IMG/VR virus record: IMGVR_UViG_3300025012_000308
Coordinates: 1 to 21,255 of that record
Strand: one strand, 5' to 3'
DNA length: 21,255 nucleotides
From: a virus
The position numbers and the translations under genes are program-made. Below the pieces are notes generated by a model, which saw only the letters and a list, made by a program, of their open reading frames with translations, did no database searches and was not told where the DNA came from. Shown one piece after another: positions 14,811 to 21,255 of this stretch. Numbering within the stretch: the first letter of the stretch is position 1; each line of letters starts with the position of its first letter.

Positions 14811-16454
14811 CTAAAATTTTTTGTTCAAAACTCCGGCGGTGATGGGACGTTCCTTCATGGGAATATCCTCCGCCTTAGGTTCAGCCAAAGAGCCCGTCGA
14901 CAGTTTGTCAATCCCCAGCATTGCATAGTTACTTGCCATTGTCAAGTGGTCGGCTCCGAGCTTTTTGTATACCCACACGACCCTGCCGTCGGGCTTCTCC
15001 TCCTTGTCCTTCGCCCAGTTGCACAAATGGCGTATCAGCAGGTCAATCTCCTGTGAAAGCCTCGGAAGGATAATCATGTGGTTCTTGAATTTGTCCGCCA
15101 TGCGGTCGAGCGACTCCATTTTGTTGACGATAACGCGGTATTCTTTCGTTTCTTCTTCCTGATACCATTTAATAAATTCTTTTTGGGTGTCGTTGTAGTA
15201 CACGAGCCACACCTTTGCCATGTACATCAAGGCGAACTTGCGCGCAGAATGTTTGTTCGGCAGGGCGTCGATGAGGCAGAACGTGACATTGTACTTCTCC
15301 ATGAGGTTCGGCAGGTCGATATCGAACGACTCATACACACCCGTATGGATGAGCCGTATCTCCGTCGGGCTTTCCTTGTTCCAAATCGTGACGTGCAGTT
15401 TGTCGCCCTGGTCTACCCCCATTATCGTATTCCTCCCTTTCTGCTCGAGGTCGTACTTGTTTTGTATGCAGGAAAGGAGTATATCTCTATTCAATGGAAC
15501 ATTCTCTCCGCCGTAGGCTTCGCCTAGCACAAAGTTATAGAAGTCTTTTATTCCGCTTAGCTGCTGAGTGGGTCGTATTCTGCTCGCTTCTTCTTTTCGT
15601 AAGATTTCTGTTGCGCTGATCCACGGAGCCATAAGTTGCGATATGTGATACCCAGAAGCGCCCCACCTTGAGTCACCGGTTGCCCTCCATTCCCCTTGTC
15701 TACGAGCGTCGTCTGTAATGGTCGCCCGACAAAAAACGCAGGCATACCGCGCTTCGAGCGCGTCGCCCCTGATCGAGTCGGGGAACTTGAGTATCTGCTT
15801 CTTTTTGCACTTCGGGCAGGTAACAAACCACTCCTTCTTGTCGCTCCTGCCGAACAGGTAGTCAATACCAAATTCGGGGATTGTCGGCGTTGAAAGCGCC
15901 AGAAACAACTTGTACTTCGAATGGGACAGACGCTCTTTGTACATCTCGATTATGTCGGGCTTCGAGAAGTCAATCTCATCGTGTATGTTGAAGTCGCTGT
16001 CCACGGCGATTGCCTGCCGTTCCGACCATGCGCCTCGGAAGTAAAGAAACGACGCGCCCACCTGCTTGAGCTCTATCCCTCCCTCGACGATGCGGGCGAG
16101 GTGGGGCGACGCCTGAATGACCGGCGCGATCCTTGCCTTTGAGAAGTCCGCAACGTCGGAGGCGGTGGGGAACGTGTATATCACGGATACGTTGTGCGTG
16201 TCCGCGAACCAAAGAGACCTGTTGATTGCATAAGTGGATACGCCTATCTGCGCTGCCTTCTTGATGCGTATGTCCCGTGAAGTATCATTGTAGATACCGA
16301 CGAGGTACTTGTGGTCAAAAAAATCCAGCTTCTCACCCTTTGGGGTGCAGATGTTGTCTATCGACCAGTCGTAAAAATAGTCAACCTTGTTTCTTTCGAT
16401 TATCCCCAGTTCTTTCTCTTGGCTTGCTGCTCGTTGCTTTGACAAGGGCGTCAT
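14811..16454 (-). CDS. Terminase large subunit, GpA family
   Basis: The 547-aa protein is the ATP-driven packaging motor and nuclease. Residues 66-74 (AAQIGVSTY) are the atypical Walker A of the lambda gpA family. FNIHDEID at 155-161 is the Walker B with catalytic Glu. CPKC at 213-216 and CVFC at 239-242 form the zinc knuckle usual for GpA. The nuclease domain begins with IMGVDQGDKLHV (Asp348), then FCLIDALPN, and ends with GADHLTMASNYA, giving the three acidic positions expected. Length is a little short for the family. The ATG lies inside the end of the small terminase gene (74-base overlap), with AGAAAGG upstream. Confidence 0.93.
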   Translation of the reverse strand: MTPLSKQRAASQEKELGIIERNKVDYFYDWSIDNICTPKGEKLDFFDHKYLVGIYNDTSRDIRIKKAAQIGVSTYAINRSLWFADTHNVSVIYTFPTASDVADFSKARIAPVIQASPHLARIVEGGIELKQVGASFLYFRGAWSERQAIAVDSDFNIHDEIDFSKPDIIEMYKERLSHSKYKLFLALSTPTIPEFGIDYLFGRSDKKEWFVTCPKCKKKQILKFPDSIRGDALEARYACVFCRATITDDARRQGEWRATGDSRWGASGYHISQLMAPWISATEILRKEEASRIRPTQQLSGIKDFYNFVLGEAYGGENVPLNRDILLSCIQNKYDLEQKGRNTIMGVDQGDKLHVTIWNKESPTEIRLIHTGVYESFDIDLPNLMEKYNVTFCLIDALPNKHSARKFALMYMAKVWLVYYNDTQKEFIKWYQEEETKEYRVIVNKMESLDRMADKFKNHMIILPRLSQEIDLLIRHLCNWAKDKEEKPDGRVVWVYKKLGADHLTMASNYAMLGIDKLSTGSLAEPKAEDIPMKERPITAGVLNKKF

Positions 16455-16938
16455 GGGCTGCCTTTCTAAGCTCGGGCGACACTTCCGTATATTTCACGTC
16501 GAGGTCGCCTTCGAGCTTCATTTGTTTCGGGTAGAGTTCCCGCTCCGCCTTCAGTCCCTCCCCGGACATTCCGGTCAGAGCTTGGATTATTTTTGCCAGT
16601 GCGACGAGGTTCGTAGTCTGCAAGACCGCAGGATGTTCCTGGAGATATTGAACGACTATCTTGAGCTGGTTGAGTGCACCCGCTTGCAGGAATCGGGCGA
16701 CCTTCGAGTGACGGGTAATAAGGTCTTTTATCGAGCCCTCCGTCTCCACGAGCGCCCCTTTCTCCGCCTCGCCCCAGACCCTTTCTTTTTCCTTCACCCA
16801 CCCCTCCCTCATCGACACCTTGAGAACCATGCTGTAGCTCATCTTGTACTTCTCGGCGACGTCCTTGAGGCTCATGCCCTTCGTGGCGGTGAACTCTTGC
16901 CGAGCCTTACCCCAGTCGATCCTTGCGTGTGTTTTCAT
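16381..16938 (-). CDS. Probable terminase small subunit
   Basis: The 185-aa protein begins MKTHARIDWGKARQEF and carries a helix-turn-helix at about 20-50 (GMSLKDVAEKYKMSYSMVLK, then VSMREGWVKE), the usual DNA-recognition head of small terminases. The middle is helical (FLQAGALNQLKIVVQYLQEH), as in the oligomerisation core. It directly precedes the large terminase and overlaps it by 74 bases. ATG at 16938 is chosen because it overlaps the preceding gene's stop by four bases (ATGA) and has a purine-rich GGAGGAGGAAGGGG upstream; the frame stays open further upstream but with arginine-rich, shadow-like sequence. It probably binds the genome's packaging site. Confidence 0.8.
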   Translation of the reverse strand: MKTHARIDWGKARQEFTATKGMSLKDVAEKYKMSYSMVLKVSMREGWVKEKERVWGEAEKGALVETEGSIKDLITRHSKVARFLQAGALNQLKIVVQYLQEHPAVLQTTNLVALAKIIQALTGMSGEGLKAERELYPKQMKLEGDLDVKYTEVSPELRKAAHDALVKATSSKPRERTGDNRKKQG

Positions 16939-17240
16939 AGCGTGCCCCTTCCTCCTCCGCCTTCCCGTCGTTTCTTTTCTTCCTCTAGGACGGCGATGTA
17001 GGCTTTTTCTACCTCTTTGTCCTTCTCCGGTTTGTCCGAGAAAGGATTGGGCTTTGAAACAACTGCCCCCTCCATGTTTTTTTCCAAGGTTTTCACTTTT
17101 TGGTTGAAAGCAAGCAAAGCAAACTGTATCTGGTTCTGAAGCTCCTGCACGAGAATGGGGTGCTTCGTGAGCAGGAAATTCTTGATGGATACGGTGATTA
17201 CCCAGTCCTTGCCCATCATGATTTCTTCTATGTTGTCCAT
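16935..17240 (-). CDS. Hypothetical 101-aa protein ahead of the terminase
   Basis: The protein starts MDNIEEIMMGKDWVITVSIK and contains an amphipathic helical stretch (HPILVQELQNQIQFALLAFN) followed by a Lys/Glu-rich coil and a Gly/Arg-rich end. I do not recognise a family. AAGGAGGAGCT sits just before the ATG, and its stop overlaps the small terminase start by four bases, so the two are probably translated together. A packaging accessory role is suggested by context only. Confidence 0.7.
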   Translation of the reverse strand: MDNIEEIMMGKDWVITVSIKNFLLTKHPILVQELQNQIQFALLAFNQKVKTLEKNMEGAVVSKPNPFSDKPEKDKEVEKAYIAVLEEEKKRREGGGGRGTL

Positions 17241-17404
17241 AGCTCCTCCTTTTTTCGTTGGTCCGCGGTCGATACTTGCCCCGCAAGTTCCCGCATATCG
17301 TCTGCATTTTGTATCCGCATTAAATGGCTATGCTGACCGGCGTGATGCGGGTTGTCGTGCCTTTTCCCGTCCTCGCCCTCGGGCGGTCGCCATCGCTCTC
17401 TCAT
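17228..17404 (-). CDS. Possible 58-aa protein at the start of the packaging operon
   Basis: ATG at 17404 opens a 58-codon frame (MRERWRPPEGEDGKRHDN and on to REL-AGQVSTADQRKKEELW) that overlaps the start of the 101-aa gene by 13 bases. In favour are the plausible hydrophilic sequence, the helical C-terminus, and the tight overlap typical of this operon. Against it, there is no clear Shine-Dalgarno. A weak -10-like TATGAT lies only about 14 bases upstream, so the mRNA leader could be very short. No family is recognised. Confidence 0.4.
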   Translation of the reverse strand: MRERWRPPEGEDGKRHDNPHHAGQHSHLMRIQNADDMRELAGQVSTADQRKKEELWTT

Positions 17405-17430
17405 CAGACCAGCATATCATAAGTACGATT

Positions 17431-17463
17431 TTTATTCACTTATTGTTCATTTCCTATTCACTT
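17431..17463 (-). repeat. Three 11-bp-phased iterons between fic and the packaging genes
   Basis: On the minus strand AAGTGAATAGG, AAATGAACAAT and AAGTGAATAAA follow one another without a gap at exact 11-base spacing. The set is flanked by an inverted TCGTAC/GTACGA pair at 17464-17469 and 17423-17428. AGTGAA recurs at 17525-17520, and in inverted form at 17478-17483. This AT-rich patch lies inside the only sizeable spacer of the right half, just ahead of the terminase genes. Repeats spaced by about one DNA turn suggest binding by a multimeric protein: a repressor, an activator, or the terminase at a pac/cos site. Confidence 0.6.
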
Positions 17464-17520
17464 TCGTACCTAGCCTGAGTGAAGCGACCCCCTTCCCCGT
17501 TGACTTTTCCTTGGCGCCAT

Positions 17521-17985
17521 TCACTCAAACCACTGGTAGTACTCGTACTTCCTCAGTTCCTTGATGACGATTATTTCCTTCCCGTCCTTGAGCCTCTCCC
17601 AGTTCATGAGCATTCTTCCCACCCTCCCGTTTCCGTCGACGAAGGGATGTATCTGCTCGAACCGAATATGGTGCTCCTTCCATTGTTTGGGATAGAGTTG
17701 CGCGTTCATGCACCACACCTGCATCGCCTCGGGGATGAACGTCCACTTGATTCCCTCCCTGCCCCCGACCTCAACCTGAATTTTCCGGAAATATCCCTTC
17801 TCGTCCGGTCTCAATTTTTGGTGGAGCATGAGTACTTTGTGGGTCTTGAGAACCACGCCTATGCTCATCTCCTTTTGCGACTCGAGGAACTCCCACGCGA
17901 ACACCGCCTGCCCCAGCGATTCGGCGTCGTACACACCCTCGATCGCGTTACTCTCCTTCAAAAACCGCAAGAGCCTATCGTCCAT
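17521..17985 (-). CDS. Fic-domain protein with built-in inhibitory motif
   Basis: The 154-aa protein has the full Fic active site HPFVDGNGRVGR at 113-124, with the catalytic His and the anion-binding GNGRxGR loop. Fic enzymes usually transfer AMP from ATP to a hydroxyl on a target protein. An (S/T)xxxE(G/N) inhibitory motif, SNAIEG, is present at 12-17, so Glu16 could hold the enzyme inactive (class II arrangement). No separate antitoxin gene lies next to it. ATG at 17985 is chosen for its AAAAGGAG 5 bases upstream; an in-frame ATG at 18018 has no such site. It overlaps the glycosyltransferase gene by 11 bases. The target is unknown, perhaps a host protein. Confidence 0.88.
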   Translation of the reverse strand: MDDRLLRFLKESNAIEGVYDAESLGQAVFAWEFLESQKEMSIGVVLKTHKVLMLHQKLRPDEKGYFRKIQVEVGGREGIKWTFIPEAMQVWCMNAQLYPKQWKEHHIRFEQIHPFVDGNGRVGRMLMNWERLKDGKEIIVIKELRKYEYYQWFE

Positions 17986-18760
17986 GTTTTCTCCTTTTGT
18001 CAACCAGCCGGATTTCAAAGCGCCTCTTCCTTGCTTTATTCACTTCACAGAACATTGGATACTTTTCAAGTAGGATTCTTCCGCACCGTACCTCTTCTTT
18101 TTGCCGTTCCTCTTTTGTGGCGTTGGCCTGCATACCTCCGGGTTCGGTGTAGTAGGAGGTCTTGATGCCAACATTGTTAAATCGGACAACCTTGTTATCG
18201 CGAATATAGAATTTTATCGTGCGTTCAAAATCTTCCTTGCCCTCGCCGGTAACATAGGTTTCAGGGTCGTGAGTGTTGATAACTCCCCAAAAAGCGCCGA
18301 TTATGTACTGCAAATCGAGGGTGATATCATTGTGCATAAAAAGTGGATTGATCATCGGATAGACCCCCCACAAGCTTGCCCATACCTTTTTGTCGCACAT
18401 ATCAAATGCGGAAGTAATAAACTCATCTAAATTGTGCAAGTCCTTGCACTCGTAGTCATTCAATCGAACCTTGATTGCCTGAATGTCGTCGTCTATGTTT
18501 ACAATGTACTCGCCTTCTAAAAACCAGTCTTGAATGAAATTGCGAATTGCCCGCATACCGGGGACACCGATAATTATTACTCCGAATGTTTTTGGATCAA
18601 GCGTTTTTCCGTATATCTCTGCTTCCTCTTTATTTGCAACAAAAATATGGATTTTCTCCACTGGTATATTGTAATGAGCTAGTAACTTGAGCGTCTTATC
18701 GCGGAGCGTTTCAGCGCGCTTGTATGATGGAATTACTATTTTATACGGTGTGGTTGTCAT
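17975..18760 (-). CDS. GT-A glycosyltransferase resembling TET-associated phage enzymes
   Basis: The 261-aa protein begins YKIVIPSYKRAETLRDKTLK, followed by an IFVANKEEAEIYG strand, GVPGMRAIRNFIQDWF at 65-80 and the metal-binding IVNIDDDIQAI with Asp90-92. This order (IPSYKRAE, IFV.xxEE..Y, G..GMRxIRNF, DDD) is what I recall for the glycosyltransferase family linked to phage TET/JBP base-oxidation systems and the GREB1 C-terminus. Those enzymes are proposed to attach sugars to hydroxylated DNA bases. Start at 18760 is set by CAGGA 5 bases upstream; 15 extra in-frame codons are possible. It overlaps the radical SAM gene by 20 bases. No TET gene is in the window, so a DNA target is inference. 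Confidence 0.75.
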   Translation of the reverse strand: MTTTPYKIVIPSYKRAETLRDKTLKLLAHYNIPVEKIHIFVANKEEAEIYGKTLDPKTFGVIIIGVPGMRAIRNFIQDWFLEGEYIVNIDDDIQAIKVRLNDYECKDLHNLDEFITSAFDMCDKKVWASLWGVYPMINPLFMHNDITLDLQYIIGAFWGVINTHDPETYVTGEGKEDFERTIKFYIRDNKVVRFNNVGIKTSYYTEPGGMQANATKEERQKEEVRCGRILLEKYPMFCEVNKARKRRFEIRLVDKRRKHGR

Positions 18761-20084
18761 ATTTTTCCTGATTGAATTTATACACGACCATTCCGTCCTC
18801 ATCAACCCTGACAGGTATCATCAGTTTATCAAAATATCGCCACGGGCTTTGTGAGGCTGTAGGGTGGTTCCAGATATATTTCATGTAATCGTACATGGTT
18901 TTATGGTAGTGCTGTGCCATATCGCCAGCATGAAGCACTGTGTTTACCTTCGTTCCTTTCAGATATTCGTTAAATTCTTTATCGATTTCATTGAATCTTA
19001 CCTCTCCGTTCTTTTTTGCGAGGGTTATCGCCTGCGTAAACTGGCATTTTGCATGGTTTGAGAAATATGTGTCGTTTGGCAACCCACAACAACTGCCCCA
19101 CTGGGTATCGTCCATTGTATTTCCGTCAGCCTGCGGACACTTTTTCGCACACTTGTCAGCAAGGACACATTTTTCTTTGTGGTGCGCGTCACTCACAAAA
19201 AATCCTATACCCAACTCTTTACAAAGCGCCTGCATTTCTTCAATGAAGGGGCGTTTGATTTCGTAGTTTAATCTCAAATATCCCTGCATTCTCCGACTGT
19301 TTGTTTTATAAAACTGCCATAGGTCAAACCCGCACGCATGAGACATAATGGCATATCGCTTCTTCACCCGAAGGTCTGCCCGAGACTCCAAACAAAAGAA
19401 CTCTGTTGTGAGTGCACCAGCTCCCCGATTGGCTGCTTCCCGAATAAGTTGTAAGTGTGTAGGATTACTCACGCCAATCATAAAAGGTCGCAAACGCAAA
19501 TTGACACCGGCGGTATTTAGTTTTGCCACTTCCCCGAGTGCCCACAGCCGGTCTGCTGTTGTTGGTACACCCTGTTCAATGATCCGGCGTTTTTCTTCAT
19601 CCATCGTAATAATTGAAAACTTGAAATGAAAGTTTTTTGCATTTCGAACAATGTCGGTATATCGGCTGTCTTTTAACCACCATACTGACTTTGTGCTGAA
19701 TGCGACGGGGTAATCAATTTCTCGAAAAAACTTCATCAACTCCAAACCAATACCATATTTTGGCTCAAGGTAAATGTCAAAAGGTTCGCTCAGTCCCCCC
19801 CATTGCATAGGTATCCGCTTTTTGACGTACTCTCCGAACTCAGAATCGTCCGGGTGTAAAAAAATGTCTTTCACCTTTTCCACATTGACAAATTTTGCAT
19901 TGTTTTCCGCATAGTCCTTCATGTGGATACGCTGATAAAAAGAGAAGCAGTATTGACAGCGGTAAGAACACAAATTGTACTGGTCGAACGTCATAGGCAT
20001 GGAGCAATCCAAAAACTCCGCCGACCAACGAGGGCTTACGTAGGTATCTTTCCGTTCAGTTTTGGGTGTGTTGTTCATAAACAT
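18741..20084 (-). CDS. Radical SAM enzyme with an extra C-terminal cysteine cluster
   Basis: The 447-aa product has the radical SAM signature CSYRCQYC (CxxxCxxC, about residues 39-46), binding a 4Fe-4S cluster that splits S-adenosylmethionine. Further strand motifs fit the barrel: IPMQWGGLSEPFD, VAFSTKSVWWLKD, FHFKFSIITMDEEKRRIIEQ, VNLRLRPFMIGVSN. The sequence resembles spore photoproduct lyase-like radical SAM proteins. A second group of Cys (EKCVLADKCAKKCPQADG, then WGSCCGLP) near residues 310-340 could bind another iron-sulphur cluster. ATG 20084 is used; TTG 20087 or ATG 20078 are also possible, and none has a strong ribosome site. Its start overlaps the ParB gene end. It may act on DNA bases, but the substrate is unknown. 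Confidence 0.85.
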   Translation of the reverse strand: MFMNNTPKTERKDTYVSPRWSAEFLDCSMPMTFDQYNLCSYRCQYCFSFYQRIHMKDYAENNAKFVNVEKVKDIFLHPDDSEFGEYVKKRIPMQWGGLSEPFDIYLEPKYGIGLELMKFFREIDYPVAFSTKSVWWLKDSRYTDIVRNAKNFHFKFSIITMDEEKRRIIEQGVPTTADRLWALGEVAKLNTAGVNLRLRPFMIGVSNPTHLQLIREAANRGAGALTTEFFCLESRADLRVKKRYAIMSHACGFDLWQFYKTNSRRMQGYLRLNYEIKRPFIEEMQALCKELGIGFFVSDAHHKEKCVLADKCAKKCPQADGNTMDDTQWGSCCGLPNDTYFSNHAKCQFTQAITLAKKNGEVRFNEIDKEFNEYLKGTKVNTVLHAGDMAQHYHKTMYDYMKYIWNHPTASQSPWRYFDKLMIPVRVDEDGMVVYKFNQEKYDNHTV

Positions 20085-20700
20085 CAAGAACTTTCATCAG
20101 AGCGTCGCCTCGAATAATGTTTCGAATCCGCTTGTCTCCGCCCAGTAGTTTTGATGCCCTTGAAAATTCATCTTCGCTTGCAAATACGATTTTGAGAATA
20201 TACGTTGGTTTTTCATCCGTGCCGACTATTTTTTCAATATCTTCCGCGTCAATGTCCTCGGCAGGATTGTAGAGTTTTAACTCCCAGTCCTCCAGACCGG
20301 TCATTTCAAGGTCGAGTGCGAGGTCTTTATCGCTCAACTCATACACCATTTTTTCGAGTTTTCCCACGTCCCATTTTCCACTAATCCTATTCAGGGCGAT
20401 ATTGATTATTCGTTCCTCGTTCCGGTTCACGTCAATCCAAACAACCGGCACTTCGGTCAATCCGAGGTCTTTTGCTGCGCGATAGCGCATGTTTCCTCCA
20501 ACTGCCGTTGAAACCCTGTCCGCGTCAAAATCTTTGTGGCTTCGCTTGTTGACGATGAGCGGGTCGATAAATCCGTATGTTTGAATGGACTTTTTCAGCT
20601 TGCTGAACTGTGACTCCTCGATTTCCCGAGGGTTTTCCGGATACAAATGAATGGTTTCAATGGGCACTACTTCAATTTGTCTGACAATTTTGATTTCCAT
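20056..20700 (-). CDS. ParB-like nuclease-domain protein
   Basis: The 214-aa protein has an N-terminal ParBc domain: VVPIETIHLYPENPREIEES, SIQTYGFIDPLIVNKRS and the phosphate-binding GGNMRYRAA box at 68-76, then LGLTEVPVVWIDV. After that lie helical parts without a clear ParB helix-turn-helix. Many phages carry such stand-alone ParB-fold proteins, which bind nucleotides and DNA and often sit beside DNA-modification genes, rather than serving plasmid-type partitioning. GAGGTGATAT precedes the ATG closely. It overlaps the radical SAM gene by about 29 bases, so the two are likely coupled. Confidence 0.88.
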   Translation of the reverse strand: MEIKIVRQIEVVPIETIHLYPENPREIEESQFSKLKKSIQTYGFIDPLIVNKRSHKDFDADRVSTAVGGNMRYRAAKDLGLTEVPVVWIDVNRNEERIINIALNRISGKWDVGKLEKMVYELSDKDLALDLEMTGLEDWELKLYNPAEDIDAEDIEKIVGTDEKPTYILKIVFASEDEFSRASKLLGGDKRIRNIIRGDALMKVLDVYEQHTQN

Positions 20701-20703
20701 ATA

Positions 20704-20931
20704 TCACCTCTTTTCTTTATACGTTTTATTGTACTGACTTACTTTGTCCTTGTTTGCGAACCGCCACGTCCTGTTGTATTCTCCGACTTCCTTTTTGTGC
20801 GTTTGTTGGTACAGGCGCTTTCCTGCAAGGTATTGCTCGCGGTTGTGCAACTTCCAGCCCTTCCCTTGGCAGGAGTCTGAGCAATACATGGGTCGCTCTG
20901 TTGGTTTACCACACGCTCTGCACTTGTTCAT
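20704..20931 (-). CDS. Small zinc-finger protein, 75 aa
   Basis: The product starts MNKCRACGKPTERPMYCSDS and has a CxxC...CxxxC zinc-binding group (Cys4, Cys7, Cys16, Cys20), resembling the treble-clef fingers at the front of HNH-type proteins. The rest is a basic, Tyr-rich helical tail (QQTHKKEVGEYNRTWRFAN) but lacks the HNH catalytic His pair. ATG at 20931 has GGGGAG 8 bases upstream; a GTG about 9 codons earlier is possible. A longer ATG frame to 21063 overlaps another small gene and is rejected. It ends 3 bases before the ParB ATG. Likely a small DNA-binding or accessory protein. Confidence 0.7.
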   Translation of the reverse strand: MNKCRACGKPTERPMYCSDSCQGKGWKLHNREQYLAGKRLYQQTHKKEVGEYNRTWRFANKDKVSQYNKTYKEKR

Positions 20932-20935
20932 ATAG

Positions 20936-20968
20936 CCCACTCCCCTACTCTCTCGCACCCACTCCCCT
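20936..20968 (-). repeat. Two 11-bp direct repeats carrying ribosome-site-like GGGGAG
   Basis: AGGGGAGTGGG on the minus strand occurs exactly at 20946-20936 and 20968-20958, 22 bases apart, in the spacer between the two small zinc-finger genes. The nearer copy supplies the ribosome-binding site for the 75-aa gene. The farther one lies ahead of an in-frame GTG, so two starts are possible. Confidence 0.6.
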
Positions 20969-20989
20969 TTTTTTCCCAGCCTCAAAATG

Positions 20990-21169
20990 TCATTTTTTAG
21001 AGCCCTGAAGAATAGGGGAGGGGATAGCACCTTTTTCTTCCTCTTTGTCCCCACGCCTCTCAATGTTCTTGTCGCAGTCGGGGCAGTAGTCCCCGCAGAA
21101 CGACGTCCTGTACTCGTTCTTGTGCAGGCACTTCCGCCAGTCCTCCGGATGGAGAGTCTTTACTTGCAT
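20990..21169 (-). CDS. Small zinc-binding protein, 59 aa
   Basis: ATG at 21169 gives 59 residues beginning MQVKTLHPEDWRKCLHKNEY. Residues 14-32 hold C-x-H, then CGDYCPDC, a likely zinc-binding set of Cys14, His16, Cys25, Cys29 and Cys32. A charged tail (RRGDKEEEKG) follows. It overlaps the preceding partial gene by 10 bases and has GGGGA just upstream. Metal-binding residue spacing and the operon-like overlap argue for a real gene. I recognise no family. Confidence 0.65.
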   Translation of the reverse strand: MQVKTLHPEDWRKCLHKNEYRTSFCGDYCPDCDKNIERRGDKEEEKGAIPSPILQGSKK

Positions 21170-21255
21170 GGTTCCCCGCCCTTGCCTTGCTCCGTTTCTT
21201 CCACCTTTTTCGCCAGATTTTCGATTGCCTTGACTATAGTTTCTCCATAGACGAA
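21160..21255 (-). CDS. 3' end of an unknown gene cut by the right edge
   Basis: An open frame enters from position 21255 and stops with TAA at 21162-21160, giving 31 residues (VYGETIVKAIENLAKKVEE in the visible part). The helical, Lys/Glu-rich sequence looks like a true C-terminus, and its stop overlaps the start of the next small gene as elsewhere in this operon. Nothing can be said of its function. Confidence 0.55.
   Translation of the reverse strand, partial: FVYGETIVKAIENLAKKVEETEQGKGGEPCK

Noticed and set aside
16938-17307. N-terminal extension of the small terminase frame to 17307
   Set aside because: The extra 123 residues are Arg/Gly-rich and antiparallel in quality to the 101-aa gene that occupies the same bases with a good ribosome site and an ATGA overlap.
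17228-17520. TTGACT on the plus strand at about 17500 as a plus-strand promoter
   Set aside because: No -10 element at suitable spacing follows, and no plausible plus-strand gene lies downstream.
17479-18165. Plus-strand frame of 228 residues opposite fic
   Set aside because: It is a shadow: the minus strand carries the Fic active site and a ribosome-binding site.
17521-18760. Toxin-antitoxin pair built on the Fic protein
   Set aside because: The adjacent gene is a glycosyltransferase, not a small antitoxin, and the inhibitory motif lies within the Fic protein itself.

Overview
The window reads as part of a tailed bacteriophage genome (or prophage, Caudoviricetes). Every gene I can support lies on the minus strand, so transcription runs from position 21255 towards position 1. 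The virus assignment rests on a complete packaging and head module: small terminase, GpA-type large terminase, a Mu gp29-like portal fused to a Mu F-like domain, a Mu I-like protease with a nested scaffold, a DUF2190-like protein and a major capsid protein. The host is probably a bacterium, because most head genes start 5-12 bases after a near-perfect Shine-Dalgarno sequence (AAGGAGGTGA type). TAA, TAG and TGA all act as stops, so the code looks standard. The host genus cannot be told from the sequence. No tRNA, CRISPR array, integrase, lysis enzyme or polymerase was seen.

In transcription order, the right end (21255 to about 17520) is an accessory block. It holds the tail of an unknown gene, two small zinc-finger proteins, a ParB-fold protein, a radical SAM enzyme, a GT-A glycosyltransferase resembling the TET-associated phage family, and a Fic protein with its own inhibitory motif. 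These genes overlap or nearly touch and look like one operon. The ParB, radical SAM and glycosyltransferase trio resembles cassettes that hypermodify phage DNA; this is an inference. The largest non-coding stretch follows (about 17405-17520), with three 11-bp-phased AGTGAAT repeats just ahead of the terminase genes.

The centre (17404 to about 8650) is the packaging and head module. The left part (8558 to 1) holds surface proteins: a 254-aa protein with short LSDS repeats, small proteins, a 152-aa structural protein whose 3' end is followed by an inserted HNH endonuclease gene and a second copy of that 3' end, a family 2-like glycosyltransferase, and a 1485-aa adhesin or stalk. The stalk has a LamG-like head, a propeller that appears inserted in a beta-sandwich, and about 40 copies of an 18-20 residue LSDSxSIAE repeat. 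A further fibre-like gene runs off the left edge. The same repeat occurs in three virion-type proteins here, suggesting a shared module.

No gene-free stretch exceeds 300 bases. Tail tube, tape-measure and baseplate genes are absent and presumably lie beyond position 1.
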